Translations under genes and position numbers: made by a program
From: Paenibacillus albus
GTDB taxonomy: Bacteria > Bacillota > Bacilli > Paenibacillales > Paenibacillaceae
Direction of reading: 5' to 3'
DNA: 64,000 nt
NCBI RefSeq assembly: GCF_003952225.1
Contig: NZ_CP034437.1
Location: 3,220,501-3,284,500 of the forward strand
Notes under the pieces: model-generated
Database searches by the model: none
Seen by the model: only the letters and a program-made list of their open reading frames with translations
Told to the model about the DNA's origin: nothing
In this document: positions 33,745-42,190 of the stretch, piece after piece
How positions within the stretch are numbered: the first letter of the stretch is position 1
Layout of the letters: the number at the start of each line of letters is the position of its first letter

Positions 33745-35127
33745 ATGGAACCTATCGCACTAAGCAAGAATGAGAGTGTAACTGCAAACCGTAAAGGTTA
33801 CTTATTCACAAACAGGGATTTGCTGAGGCTGTTTCTGCCACTGACCGTAGAACAGGGCCTGGAATTTCTAGTCGGCATCATCTCATCGGTCATGGTCGCC
33901 TTCGTGGGAGAGGCGGCTGTGTCCGGTGTATCCCTTGTAGAATCGGTTATGGCGCTTTTGATTAGTTTATTTGCTGCGCTGGCAACAGGCGGAGCGGTCA
34001 TTGCCGGACAATATATCGGATCGAAACAGGTGAGAGAAGCCCGCGATTCCGCTCAGCAAATGTTCTGGTTCGTTAGCGTAATCTCTGTCGTCATTATGCT
34101 AGTTGTCTATGCACTCAAATCTTTCATTCTGTATACCTTGTTTGGGCAAATATCCGATGAAGTGCGGCATCATGCCGATACGTATATTATGATTGTTTCG
34201 CTGTCTATTCCTTTTCTAGCAATCTATAATGCGGGGGCTGCGATTTTTCGTACTACAGGTAATGCAGTCATCTCAATGAAAGTCGCGATGCTCATGAATG
34301 TGATCAATGTGGCGGGAAGTGCTTTGTTGCTGTATGGGTTTCATATGGGGACAGAAGGAGTAGCTATCCCGACGCTGGTATCCCGAATTGTAGCAGCTGC
34401 TATCATTATCGTTGTTGTCATTAATCCGGATTATATGTTGCATATGAAAAAAAGCTTGAAGCACAAGTTCGACTGGAAGCTGATTAAGCAAATTCTGCGT
34501 ATCGGCATTCCGTTCGGGCTTGAGAACAGCCTGTTCTTTATCGGTCGGATCATCGTGCTGAGCCTCGTATCTTCTTTCGGTACGGCAGCGATAACGGCTA
34601 ATGCCATCGGCGGATCACTTGCTATATTTCAAGTATTACCTGGCGTTGCAATCAATCTAGGAATGACAGCTATTATTGCTAGATGTGTCGGAGCTGGCGA
34701 TTACGCGCAAGCGAAGTATTACACAAGGAAGATTATGGCGATTGTGTATGCCTCCCAACTGGTGTTTATTTCACTTATCATCGCGCTGCTGCCGCTCATT
34801 ATGAAGGTGTATGGGCTCTCGGAAGAGACTGCGGCTTTGACCCACGAGATTGCGTTGTGGCATGGGATAATCGCGATTATTCTTTGGCCGTTTGCGTATA
34901 CGCTGCCCGTTACGTTCAGAGCGTCGGGAGATGCGAAGTATCCAATGGCAATTGGCATATTAACGATGTTTCTGTGCCGAGTCGTGCTGGCATACTTGCT
35001 GGGCGTGCACTTCCATATGGGCGTATTTGGTACATGGATTGCGATGTTCGCGGACTGGTTCGTCAGACTCGTCTGTTTCACGTATCGGTATGTGAGCGGA
35101 AAATGGATGCGGTACCGGGTTATCTGA
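33745..35127 (+). CDS. MATE-family efflux transporter
   Basis: A 460-residue MATE exporter with twelve predicted segments in two halves (LTVEQGLEFLVGIISSVMVAFVG; IPFGLENSLFFIGRIIVLSLVSSFG). MATE proteins expel drugs or metabolites using Na+ or H+. The ATG is about 11 bp after a GGATCTGGGG site. The promoter with a MerR-type dyad suggests induction by a small toxic molecule such as an aldehyde or a drug. No MerR regulator is encoded in this window. Confidence 0.87.
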   Translation: MEPIALSKNESVTANRKGYLFTNRDLLRLFLPLTVEQGLEFLVGIISSVMVAFVGEAAVSGVSLVESVMALLISLFAALATGGAVIAGQYIGSKQVREARDSAQQMFWFVSVISVVIMLVVYALKSFILYTLFGQISDEVRHHADTYIMIVSLSIPFLAIYNAGAAIFRTTGNAVISMKVAMLMNVINVAGSALLLYGFHMGTEGVAIPTLVSRIVAAAIIIVVVINPDYMLHMKKSLKHKFDWKLIKQILRIGIPFGLENSLFFIGRIIVLSLVSSFGTAAITANAIGGSLAIFQVLPGVAINLGMTAIIARCVGAGDYAQAKYYTRKIMAIVYASQLVFISLIIALLPLIMKVYGLSEETAALTHEIALWHGIIAIILWPFAYTLPVTFRASGDAKYPMAIGILTMFLCRVVLAYLLGVHFHMGVFGTWIAMFADWFVRLVCFTYRYVSGKWMRYRVI

Positions 35128-35184
35128 GAGTGGGGCACTTGTCATGTTTGAGAATAGTTCGTGGTTAATTTTACCAATAATGTA

Positions 35185-35211
35185 ACTTCTACTGTTTGTT
35201 TTCATAGAATA
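35185..35211 (+). promoter_or_regulatory. Putative SigK promoter
   Basis: AC (35185-35186), 16 bp, then CATAGAATA (35203-35211), fitting the late mother-cell SigK consensus AC-N16-CATAnnnTA. It lies about 35 bp before the next start codon. Confidence 0.5.
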
Positions 35212-35245
35212 GAGCATGTCTTACTCAAGAAAGAGGTGCTAAGAA

Positions 35246-35614
35246 ATGCCCTATTCTACAGGAATCGTGACGAATACAAGATTTATTGGTACAGCTGCTT
35301 CTTCAGTCGTAGTGAGCACCAGAAATATCGATGTCATTAACTCGACAACCGTAACCGTTCATATATTCGCGTCTGTCAATTCGAGTGTGTTCTATACCGC
35401 ATATTTGACTTCATACGTCGTAGCGGCGAATTCATTTGATGTAAGAAGCTTCTCCATTGGTGGCAATGTCGCTTATGAAGTACAGCTAAGCTCGAGTACG
35501 ACCAGTGCGTTGTTCACTGTCACGGGATTAGATGAATTCGGGAATTTGACGGAGGATCAGCGAATTCCTCAGGCAGAGCTCATTTTTATTCCGACATTAA
35601 GTCCAGTTATTTAA
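35246..35614 (+). CDS. Beta-rich protein, possible spore-surface component
   Basis: A 122-residue protein, rich in Ser, Thr and Val, with alternating pattern suited to a beta-sandwich (NTRFIGTAASSVVVSTRNID, VAYEVQLSSSTTSALFTVTG). No signal peptide and no Cys. The upstream SigK-like promoter and overall look suggest a protein deposited on the spore surface from the mother cell, similar in style to exosporium or appendage proteins; family not firmly recognised. The ATG follows AAAGAGGTG. It is a single-gene unit with a terminator. Confidence 0.55.
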   Translation: MPYSTGIVTNTRFIGTAASSVVVSTRNIDVINSTTVTVHIFASVNSSVFYTAYLTSYVVAANSFDVRSFSIGGNVAYEVQLSSSTTSALFTVTGLDEFGNLTEDQRIPQAELIFIPTLSPVI

Positions 35615-35618
35615 CGAG

Positions 35619-35650
35619 AAGGGGCTCCCGCTTGGGGGCCCTTTATTTTC
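35619..35650 (+). terminator. Terminator of the spore-surface-like gene
   Basis: AAGGGGCTCCC (35619-35629) pairs imperfectly with GGGGGCCCTT (35634-35643), then TATTTT. Confidence 0.65.
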
Positions 35651-35665
35651 ATTTCGAAATGAAAA
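35646..35665. promoter_or_regulatory. Perfect 20-bp palindrome upstream of the iron operon
   Basis: TTTTCATTTC joined to GAAATGAAAA with no spacer, 18 bp before the -35 of the iron operon. The spacing suits a second regulator binding beside Fur; it may also just be the AT-rich tail of the preceding terminator region. Confidence 0.45.
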
Positions 35666-35682
35666 ATTACCATCCATTGAGA

Positions 35683-35711
35683 TTGACAATCATTCTCAAC
35701 GGTGCTACGAT
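35683..35711 (+). promoter_or_regulatory. Fur-controlled promoter of the iron-uptake operon
   Basis: TTGACA (35683-35688), 17-bp spacer, TACGAT (35706-35711). Overlapping the -35 is TGACAATCATTCTCA (35684-35698), which matches the 7-1-7 Fur box TGATAATnATTATCA at 12 of 14 positions. Repression by iron-loaded Fur is expected. Confidence 0.8.
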
Positions 35712-35759
35712 GCTCTCTAGTTTATAAAAAAGAGAGATATTGTGGGAGGAAAGAGAAGC

Positions 35760-36911
35760 ATGAAGAAATTGGTATTGACTGGTTGTATAGGGATTGGAGC
35801 ATTAATGTTGGCAGGCTGTCAGAGCACGGATAATGGTCAGATGGATAATACAAGCGCTAACGCTGGCGCAAATGTTAGTGCAAATACAAGCACAAATGCT
35901 GCCACTGAACCTGAAACGATCGTGGACGGCAGAGGCAAAGAGGTTGTTTTTAAGAATGGATATGCCAAGAACTTCGTCCTGTTCCCGCACGAGGGAAGAG
36001 AAATATATTCAATCACGCAATCCATTGATCCTTTCAAAGGCATGCGTAAAGAAGATCAAGAATCGAATATAGCAGGCGGCGCCGTTGCAAAATATCATCC
36101 GGAAATATTAAAGGTGAACAATAACATCATGCAAGCTGACGGTAGTGCACCTAACGTTGAGGAAATTTTGAAGCTGTCTCCTGATGTTGTTTATCAATGG
36201 ACTTCCCGTGGTGACGCTGGAATTAAACCGCTGGAGGATGCAGGCATTAATGTTGTGGCCGTTAATTGGGGTAAATATCAGGATGACATCGACAGATATG
36301 CGTTATATGGCAAAGCCTTGGGGTTGCAAGATCGAGTAGATGCTGTTTTTGCACATCAAGATGAAGCCAAACAAGCCATTCTTAAAGTGACGGATAGTTT
36401 AACAAAAGATGAGCGACAGAATCATGTTTTTGTGAGTGACGTTCATGATAATCAAATAAACGTATGGGGTACAGAGCTTCCACACACTGCGGTAGATAAG
36501 GTGGAAAACGCTGCACTTACCCTGGGTAAAATAACCGATATCGATGCCGATATCAATGCAGAAACTTTGCTCAAATGGGATCCTGATATGATCGTGATTG
36601 GCGAATGGGCTCATGATATCACACCGGACTATTTCTATAAGCATCCTGTTCTTAAAAATTTAACTGCGGTTAAAGAAAAAAGAGTGTACAAGAGCCCGAA
36701 AGTTTCGTTACTTGATAACCAAGGAATTAACTGGTATTTCTACTCGGTACTAGCATATCCAGACAAATTCAAGGGATTTGATATGCGTAAACAGATTCGT
36801 GATGACTATAAGTTTTTGTACAATATCGATATAACCGATGCCGATATCGACCAAACCTTGAATGTTGAGGAAAACAAAAATAGCAAAAACTTCGATTTGT
36901 TCATGCAATAA
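35760..36911 (+). CDS. Iron-complex ABC transporter substrate-binding lipoprotein
   Basis: A 383-residue lipoprotein with lipobox LMLAGC (Cys20), an Asn/Ala/Thr-rich linker, and a BtuF/FepB-like binding domain (VEEILKLSPDVVYQW, GINVVAVNWGKYQDD, LLKWDPDMIVIGEW). It would capture a ferric siderophore or heme outside the cell. ATG 35760 follows GGGAGGAAAGAG. It is the first gene of a four-gene operon behind a Fur box. Confidence 0.88.
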   Translation: MKKLVLTGCIGIGALMLAGCQSTDNGQMDNTSANAGANVSANTSTNAATEPETIVDGRGKEVVFKNGYAKNFVLFPHEGREIYSITQSIDPFKGMRKEDQESNIAGGAVAKYHPEILKVNNNIMQADGSAPNVEEILKLSPDVVYQWTSRGDAGIKPLEDAGINVVAVNWGKYQDDIDRYALYGKALGLQDRVDAVFAHQDEAKQAILKVTDSLTKDERQNHVFVSDVHDNQINVWGTELPHTAVDKVENAALTLGKITDIDADINAETLLKWDPDMIVIGEWAHDITPDYFYKHPVLKNLTAVKEKRVYKSPKVSLLDNQGINWYFYSVLAYPDKFKGFDMRKQIRDDYKFLYNIDITDADIDQTLNVEENKNSKNFDLFMQ

Positions 36912-36923
36912 GGAGATATAGGG

Positions 36924-37937
36924 ATGATTCTCGAAAGACGCAATTTACATAAGAAGTTTTATCTCATATCTTTAGTTTCATTATTCGTCCTCGTGGTGGC
37001 TGCGATTTGTATCGGAAGATACACAATCGCTCCACTAGATGTTTTGCATACACTGATAAACCCTGGCTCGATTGATGACAAGACGATTCCAGTAGTCATA
37101 CAGGAAGTTAGAATTCCGCGTGTGGTATTAGCAGTGGTTATAGGAGCAGGAATAGCAGTGGCAGGGGCATCCTTGCAGGCGATCTTCGGCAACCCGCTTG
37201 TAAGTGAGGAGATTTTGGGCGTGTCATCCGGTGCAAGCTTTGGTGCAGCGCTCGGAATTGTAACCATCGGAACAACGCTCGGTATACAAGCTTTCGCTGT
37301 ACTATTTGGATTCGGAGCTATGTATCTGACCTATATTATCGCTAAGAGACGCGGGCGTGTTACCGTGCTTATGCTCGTTCTTGCTGGAATTATTACAAGC
37401 TCAGTATTCGGCTCAGGTGTTTCGCTTCTAAAGTATTTTGCGGATCCGAGAAATGAGCTTCCTGCGATCACCTTCTGGCTTATGGGTTCACTTGCTAGTG
37501 CCTCTAAGGAAACCATCCTTCGAACTTTGCCTAGTATATTGATTTCGCTGTTCTTTCTCCACAAGTACAGATGGCAACTAAATCTGCTTTCATTAGATGA
37601 AGATGAAGCGATTTCCTTGGGTGTCAATGTTAAAAAAATGCGTGTCATTATTATTTTCTTCACCACGGTCATCGTGGCGGCGGCTGTGTCTATAGCGGGT
37701 GTTATTAGTTTTGTTGGACTTATCGTGCCTCATTTTACACGGATGATCGTCGGAACGGACAATAAGCATCTAGTGCCGGCTACTATGATTATGGGCGCCA
37801 TATTCATGCTCATTACAGATACACTTGCAAGATCCTTAACAAGTTCCGAAATTCCACTGTCGATATTGAGTTCGCTGCTTGGTGTACCATTCTTTATCTA
37901 TCTGCTTAGGAGAACAGGGGGAGTGCTCGATGATTAG
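36924..37937 (+). CDS. Iron ABC transporter permease, FecCD family
   Basis: A 337-residue FecCD permease with about nine to ten membrane segments. Family blocks: VRIPRVVLAVVIGAGIAVAGASLQAIFGNPLVSEEILGVSSGA and VSIAGVISFVGLIVPHFTRMIVG are each visible in pieces. There is a single permease gene, so it should act as a homodimer like BtuC. The ATG follows AAGGAG. It overlaps the ATPase gene by 8 bp. Confidence 0.9.
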   Translation: MILERRNLHKKFYLISLVSLFVLVVAAICIGRYTIAPLDVLHTLINPGSIDDKTIPVVIQEVRIPRVVLAVVIGAGIAVAGASLQAIFGNPLVSEEILGVSSGASFGAALGIVTIGTTLGIQAFAVLFGFGAMYLTYIIAKRRGRVTVLMLVLAGIITSSVFGSGVSLLKYFADPRNELPAITFWLMGSLASASKETILRTLPSILISLFFLHKYRWQLNLLSLDEDEAISLGVNVKKMRVIIIFFTTVIVAAAVSIAGVISFVGLIVPHFTRMIVGTDNKHLVPATMIMGAIFMLITDTLARSLTSSEIPLSILSSLLGVPFFIYLLRRTGGVLDD

Positions 37938-38736
37938 AGTAGATCATCTTAATTTTCAGTACCCCAATTCTCGCAGAGAGATATTCAAGAATTTATCCTT
38001 TCATGTAAAGAAGGGTGAAACTTTAGCTATTCTAGGAGCAAACGGGATCGGGAAGACAACCTTTCTCAAATGCTTATTGGGCTTCTTAGAATATAAATCA
38101 GGCAATATCTTTATCAATGATGAATCGGTTAAACAGATGTCTGCCAGTAAGTTTTGGAAACAAGTCGCCTACGTTCCTCAGTCGAAGAGAGCTGCGTTCG
38201 GATTTACAGGTCTTGAAATGACCGTAATGGGCTTATCTCCTCATGTGAGAATAGGCAAGCTTCCTACCAAAGACGATTATGAGAGAGCGTATGAGCAATT
38301 AACAAAGCTGGGAATTGAGCATCTTAGTGAACGAAATTGCAATAACATGAGCGGCGGTGAGCTGCAGATGGTGTTGATTGCAAGAGCGCTCATCAAGAAG
38401 CCACAAATCCTGATCATGGACGAGCCTGAATCCCATCTGGATATGAGAAATCAGCTTAAAGTATTGAATATTGTCGAAGAGTTAAATGCACAAGGGGAAT
38501 ACTCGATCATTATCAATACTCATTTCCCTCAGCATGCCTTTCGTATCGCACAATCAACGCTGCTCCTTGGAAAAGACGGGTATGTCTTCGATAAAACGGA
38601 AGATGTCGTGAACACAGCAAACCTAAGACATTATTTTGGCATCAATTCCGAAATTCTATCGTTTGAGCTGGCGGATAAATCCTATTCAACCATATTACCC
38701 ATCGATCTACAAACTGTTGAAGAGGTACTAAGATGA
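37930..38736 (+). CDS. Iron ABC transporter ATP-binding protein
   Basis: A 268-residue ABC ATPase with Walker A GANGIGKTT, signature NMSGGELQMV, Walker B QILIMDEPESHLD and the switch His in NTHFPQHA. The signature has MSGGE rather than LSGGQ, which is tolerated in this family. ATG 37930 lies inside the permease end (8-bp overlap) and its stop overlaps the next start (ATGA), so translation of the three last genes is coupled. Confidence 0.9.
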   Translation: MIRVDHLNFQYPNSRREIFKNLSFHVKKGETLAILGANGIGKTTFLKCLLGFLEYKSGNIFINDESVKQMSASKFWKQVAYVPQSKRAAFGFTGLEMTVMGLSPHVRIGKLPTKDDYERAYEQLTKLGIEHLSERNCNNMSGGELQMVLIARALIKKPQILIMDEPESHLDMRNQLKVLNIVEELNAQGEYSIIINTHFPQHAFRIAQSTLLLGKDGYVFDKTEDVVNTANLRHYFGINSEILSFELADKSYSTILPIDLQTVEEVLR

Positions 38737-40040
38737 AAAAAATTGCGTATGTCACAACCGGAAAAAGCTCACAGTTAATCAGTTACTGGGATTTTGCTCA
38801 CTACTTGGATCAATTTATTTATGCGGATGATCTTCCAAACGTTGACCTTAATCAGTTCGAGGCAGTGATCCTTTCATGCGGTTGTCCAAGTGACCGACTC
38901 CTGCCATATAAACAGCAGCTAAATGATTACGTCAGAAATGGCGGATTTCTTCTCATCTTTGCTCATGATAAAGTGGATCAGCTGTTAGACGTTGTAACCA
39001 TAGAGTGTGTTGATTCCAATACAAAGGATTGGCTATGGTGGACGAAGCCGGGAGGAAAGATCGAACTATACGTTCCGGATCAGTTACGTCATTCCTTCTA
39101 TGACTACGTAAAGCCGGAGAACCTGCATTGGCACTGGCATGGTGCAATCAAGGGGAATCATAGCGGGACGACATTGCTCGCAGTAGAGGGTAAGGATGAG
39201 GCCATCATCGTTGATTTTAGAGATTTAGAAGGTGGCGGTCGAGTTTTTGTTACTACACTGGACCCGCATAGTCATAACGGCCAGCGCTTCATGCCAGTAA
39301 CGACGAGGCTGCTGAAGTTATTCTATCCGTGGATTAATAATGAGTTAGGCATTGATCGCAATCAGATCTCTCCGTTTAAAGTGGCCTATTTACAAACAAC
39401 GGGGCTCGACTCTGAGGATACGCCTTCTTATTTAGCGCCTACCTTTGAAGGTACTAATGGACGAATTGAATACTACGGTGTTCGTCCTATTCCAGATGAG
39501 GTGTGGGATTGTGACATCATTTATATCCCGAGTATCAGTGACCAAATTTACATGCAGAAATACACGGATCGAATGATGGAATATATTAAAAATGGCGGAC
39601 AACTCATATTAAATATTGAAGTTGCTGTGTGCTGGCTGCCGTTCTTGAAGCATTTCCAAACGGTACCGCCTGTTCCTTATACGAATCTCAAGGTAAGAGT
39701 CGAGAACGATCCATTTGAATTTTTCAAAAATATGCCGGATGACTTTGATGGTTGGGATGGCATAATCGGTCAGTATGCAAGAGGTTTTACTACATTGCCC
39801 GAGCATGCTTTACGTCTCACTTCTATAGGTTCTGACGGTGCCAAGCACGCAGCAGATTATATCTGGCAGTATCCAACACTTGATGGAAGCGGCGGAAAAG
39901 TATTTGTACATAACGGCGATAATATGGTGCGGTATCCTGACCATGGTGAACATCAAGAGTGTCTTGTTCGTGATATTTGCGTCGGACTTATCAAATATCG
40001 CAGAGCGGTTGTTCCTTTTGCCGGAGTACAATCGAAATAG
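38733..40040 (+). CDS. Tandem class I amidotransferase-like protein of the iron operon
   Basis: A 435-residue soluble protein with no family I can name firmly. It is an internal duplication: residues about 1-215 (KKIAYVTTG, FEAVILSCGCPSDRLLPYKQQL, YVRNGGFLLIFAHDK, GGGRVFVTTLDPHSH) and about 216-435 (FKVAYLQTTG, CDIIYIPSISDQIYMQKYTD, YIKNGGQLILNIE, GGKVFVHNGDNMV) align in order. Each half looks like a ThuA/GATase1-like Rossmann fold. The first half has an HWHWH cluster that could bind metal. The 4-bp overlap with the ABC ATPase ties it to iron uptake, perhaps as an intracellular processing or release factor for the imported chelate (inference). A terminator follows. Confidence 0.75.
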   Translation: MKKIAYVTTGKSSQLISYWDFAHYLDQFIYADDLPNVDLNQFEAVILSCGCPSDRLLPYKQQLNDYVRNGGFLLIFAHDKVDQLLDVVTIECVDSNTKDWLWWTKPGGKIELYVPDQLRHSFYDYVKPENLHWHWHGAIKGNHSGTTLLAVEGKDEAIIVDFRDLEGGGRVFVTTLDPHSHNGQRFMPVTTRLLKLFYPWINNELGIDRNQISPFKVAYLQTTGLDSEDTPSYLAPTFEGTNGRIEYYGVRPIPDEVWDCDIIYIPSISDQIYMQKYTDRMMEYIKNGGQLILNIEVAVCWLPFLKHFQTVPPVPYTNLKVRVENDPFEFFKNMPDDFDGWDGIIGQYARGFTTLPEHALRLTSIGSDGAKHAADYIWQYPTLDGSGGKVFVHNGDNMVRYPDHGEHQECLVRDICVGLIKYRRAVVPFAGVQSK

Positions 40041-40058
40041 CTATTCTGCCTAATAATT

Positions 40059-40086
40059 AGGGGCCCCCTCATCGGGAGCCCCTTTT
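40059..40086. terminator. Bidirectional terminator
   Basis: AGGGGC-cCCC/GGG-aGCCCCT with TTTT on the plus strand, between the iron operon and the convergent aldo/keto reductase gene, whose stop is at 40090. Confidence 0.75.
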
Positions 40087-40089
40087 AAT

Positions 40090-40965
<876 letters not shown>

Positions 40966-40999
40966 TTACAATTATTATGCTCCATATCACCTATCCAAC

Positions 41000-41039
41000 G
41001 TTATCCCATTCGTCGCGAATGTTTGCCTAATCCTCTCAA
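41000..41039 (-). promoter_or_regulatory. AraC-family operator, copy 1
   Basis: On the minus strand this reads TTGAGAGGATTAGGC-AAACATTC (41039-41017), N5, GAATGGGATAAC (41011-41000). The first 23 bp are identical to a site at 42072-42094. It ends 58 bp before the aldo/keto reductase start, in the same relative orientation as copy 2 to its gene. Confidence 0.75.
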
Positions 41040-41107
41040 GCCACTTAATTACGAAGCGAACTTGGATTATAATCGAGCTAATAAAGCTGACGGAAGAGGG
41101 GACTCGA

Positions 41108-42001
41108 ATGTCTGGAACAAACATGACAAAGCAGCAGGAGCTTACCGCTATCATTGAACGGTATACAACTGGCGATGGCGTACATCATACAGCAGTTCCA
41201 TCTTTGTATTTCATGCGGCGGTCAACGACGACAGAGCCAAGCCACGGCGTATATAAGCCATCCTTTTGCATGATTGTACAAGGAGGGAAGGAGGTGTGGT
41301 TAGCACAGGATCGCTACATATACAGTCCTGCAGATTATCTTGTAGCTTCCGTACACCTGCCGGTTAGTACCCAAATTACTGAAGCTACACCCGAGATGCC
41401 TTACTTGGGTCTGAAGCTGGAATTTACACCGAGTCAAATTATTGAGGTGTTACAGCAATCGGAGCTGTTAGGCGATGTGAGAGTAAATTCGAAACGTGCT
41501 ATGTATGTCAGCCATATTGAGACGTCTTTATTGGATGCGGTTGTCAGACTGGCTCGGCTGCTGGATACGCCTAACGAAATACCTGTGCTTGCTCCAATAT
41601 TTACGAAAGAAATTCTGTTTAGGGTGTTGCAGGGAGAGAACGGGGATATGCTTCGAGGGATTGTAATGGAAGAGAGCGCACTCAACCAAATCCGCGATGT
41701 GATCGAACATATCGTGAACCATTATGAGCATTCATTTCGGATTGAGGAGCTTGCAGAGATAGCGAATATGAGCGTCTCTTCCTTTCATCGGCACTTCAAA
41801 GAAGTAACGGCCATGAGCCCGATCCAGTATCAGAAGCAGATGAGACTCCAGGAAGCCCGGCGTTTATTATTAACCGAGTCTTTGGACGCTTCCGATGTAG
41901 CATTTCGCGTAGGCTATGAAAGCACGTCTCAGTTCAGTCGTGAATATTCCCGGATGTTTGGATTCCCGCCAAGACAAGATATTAAGCGCTTAAAAGCATA
42001 G
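41108..42001 (+). CDS. AraC-family transcriptional regulator (AraC_N type)
   Basis: A 297-residue regulator. Residues about 20-175 form an AraC N-terminal ligand domain of the YqhC type (FCMIVQGGKEVWLAQDRYIY, MPYLGLKLEF), and residues about 195-295 two helix-turn-helix motifs (FRIEELAEIANMSVSSFHRHFKEVTAMSPIQYQK; ASDVAFRVGYESTSQFSREYSRMFG). The ATG at 41108 follows GAAGAGGGG. Long in-frame extension upstream is not needed by the family. It lies between two copies of a 40-bp site, one before the divergent reductase and one before the MFS gene, so it likely activates both. Confidence 0.9.
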   Translation: MSGTNMTKQQELTAIIERYTTGDGVHHTAVPSLYFMRRSTTTEPSHGVYKPSFCMIVQGGKEVWLAQDRYIYSPADYLVASVHLPVSTQITEATPEMPYLGLKLEFTPSQIIEVLQQSELLGDVRVNSKRAMYVSHIETSLLDAVVRLARLLDTPNEIPVLAPIFTKEILFRVLQGENGDMLRGIVMEESALNQIRDVIEHIVNHYEHSFRIEELAEIANMSVSSFHRHFKEVTAMSPIQYQKQMRLQEARRLLLTESLDASDVAFRVGYESTSQFSREYSRMFGFPPRQDIKRLKA

Positions 42002-42026
42002 AAGAAGATTGCGCTGCAGCAGGGAG

Positions 42027-42055
42027 GGGCAGGTCATTTGTGGCTTGCCCTTTTT
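42027..42055 (+). terminator. Terminator of the araC-type gene
   Basis: GGGCAGG (42027-42033) pairs with CTTGCCC (42044-42050, one G-U), then TTTTT. Confidence 0.7.
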
Positions 42056-42071
42056 GGCGTTATAGCAGAGT

Positions 42072-42111
42072 TTGAGAGGATTAGGCAAACATTCAGCATG
42101 AATGAGATAAC
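42072..42111 (+). promoter_or_regulatory. AraC-family operator, copy 2
   Basis: TTGAGAGGATTAGGC-AAACATTC (42072-42094), N5, GAATGAGATAAC (42100-42111). It ends 79 bp before the MFS start codon and matches copy 1 at 34 of the 35 non-spacer positions. Confidence 0.75.
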
Positions 42112-42190
42112 AGTCACAGCAATAGCTAGCGCATAATTAACGGTATGGCTGCATGAGTGTCAATTAACTGGATATGAAGGAGACGTCATT

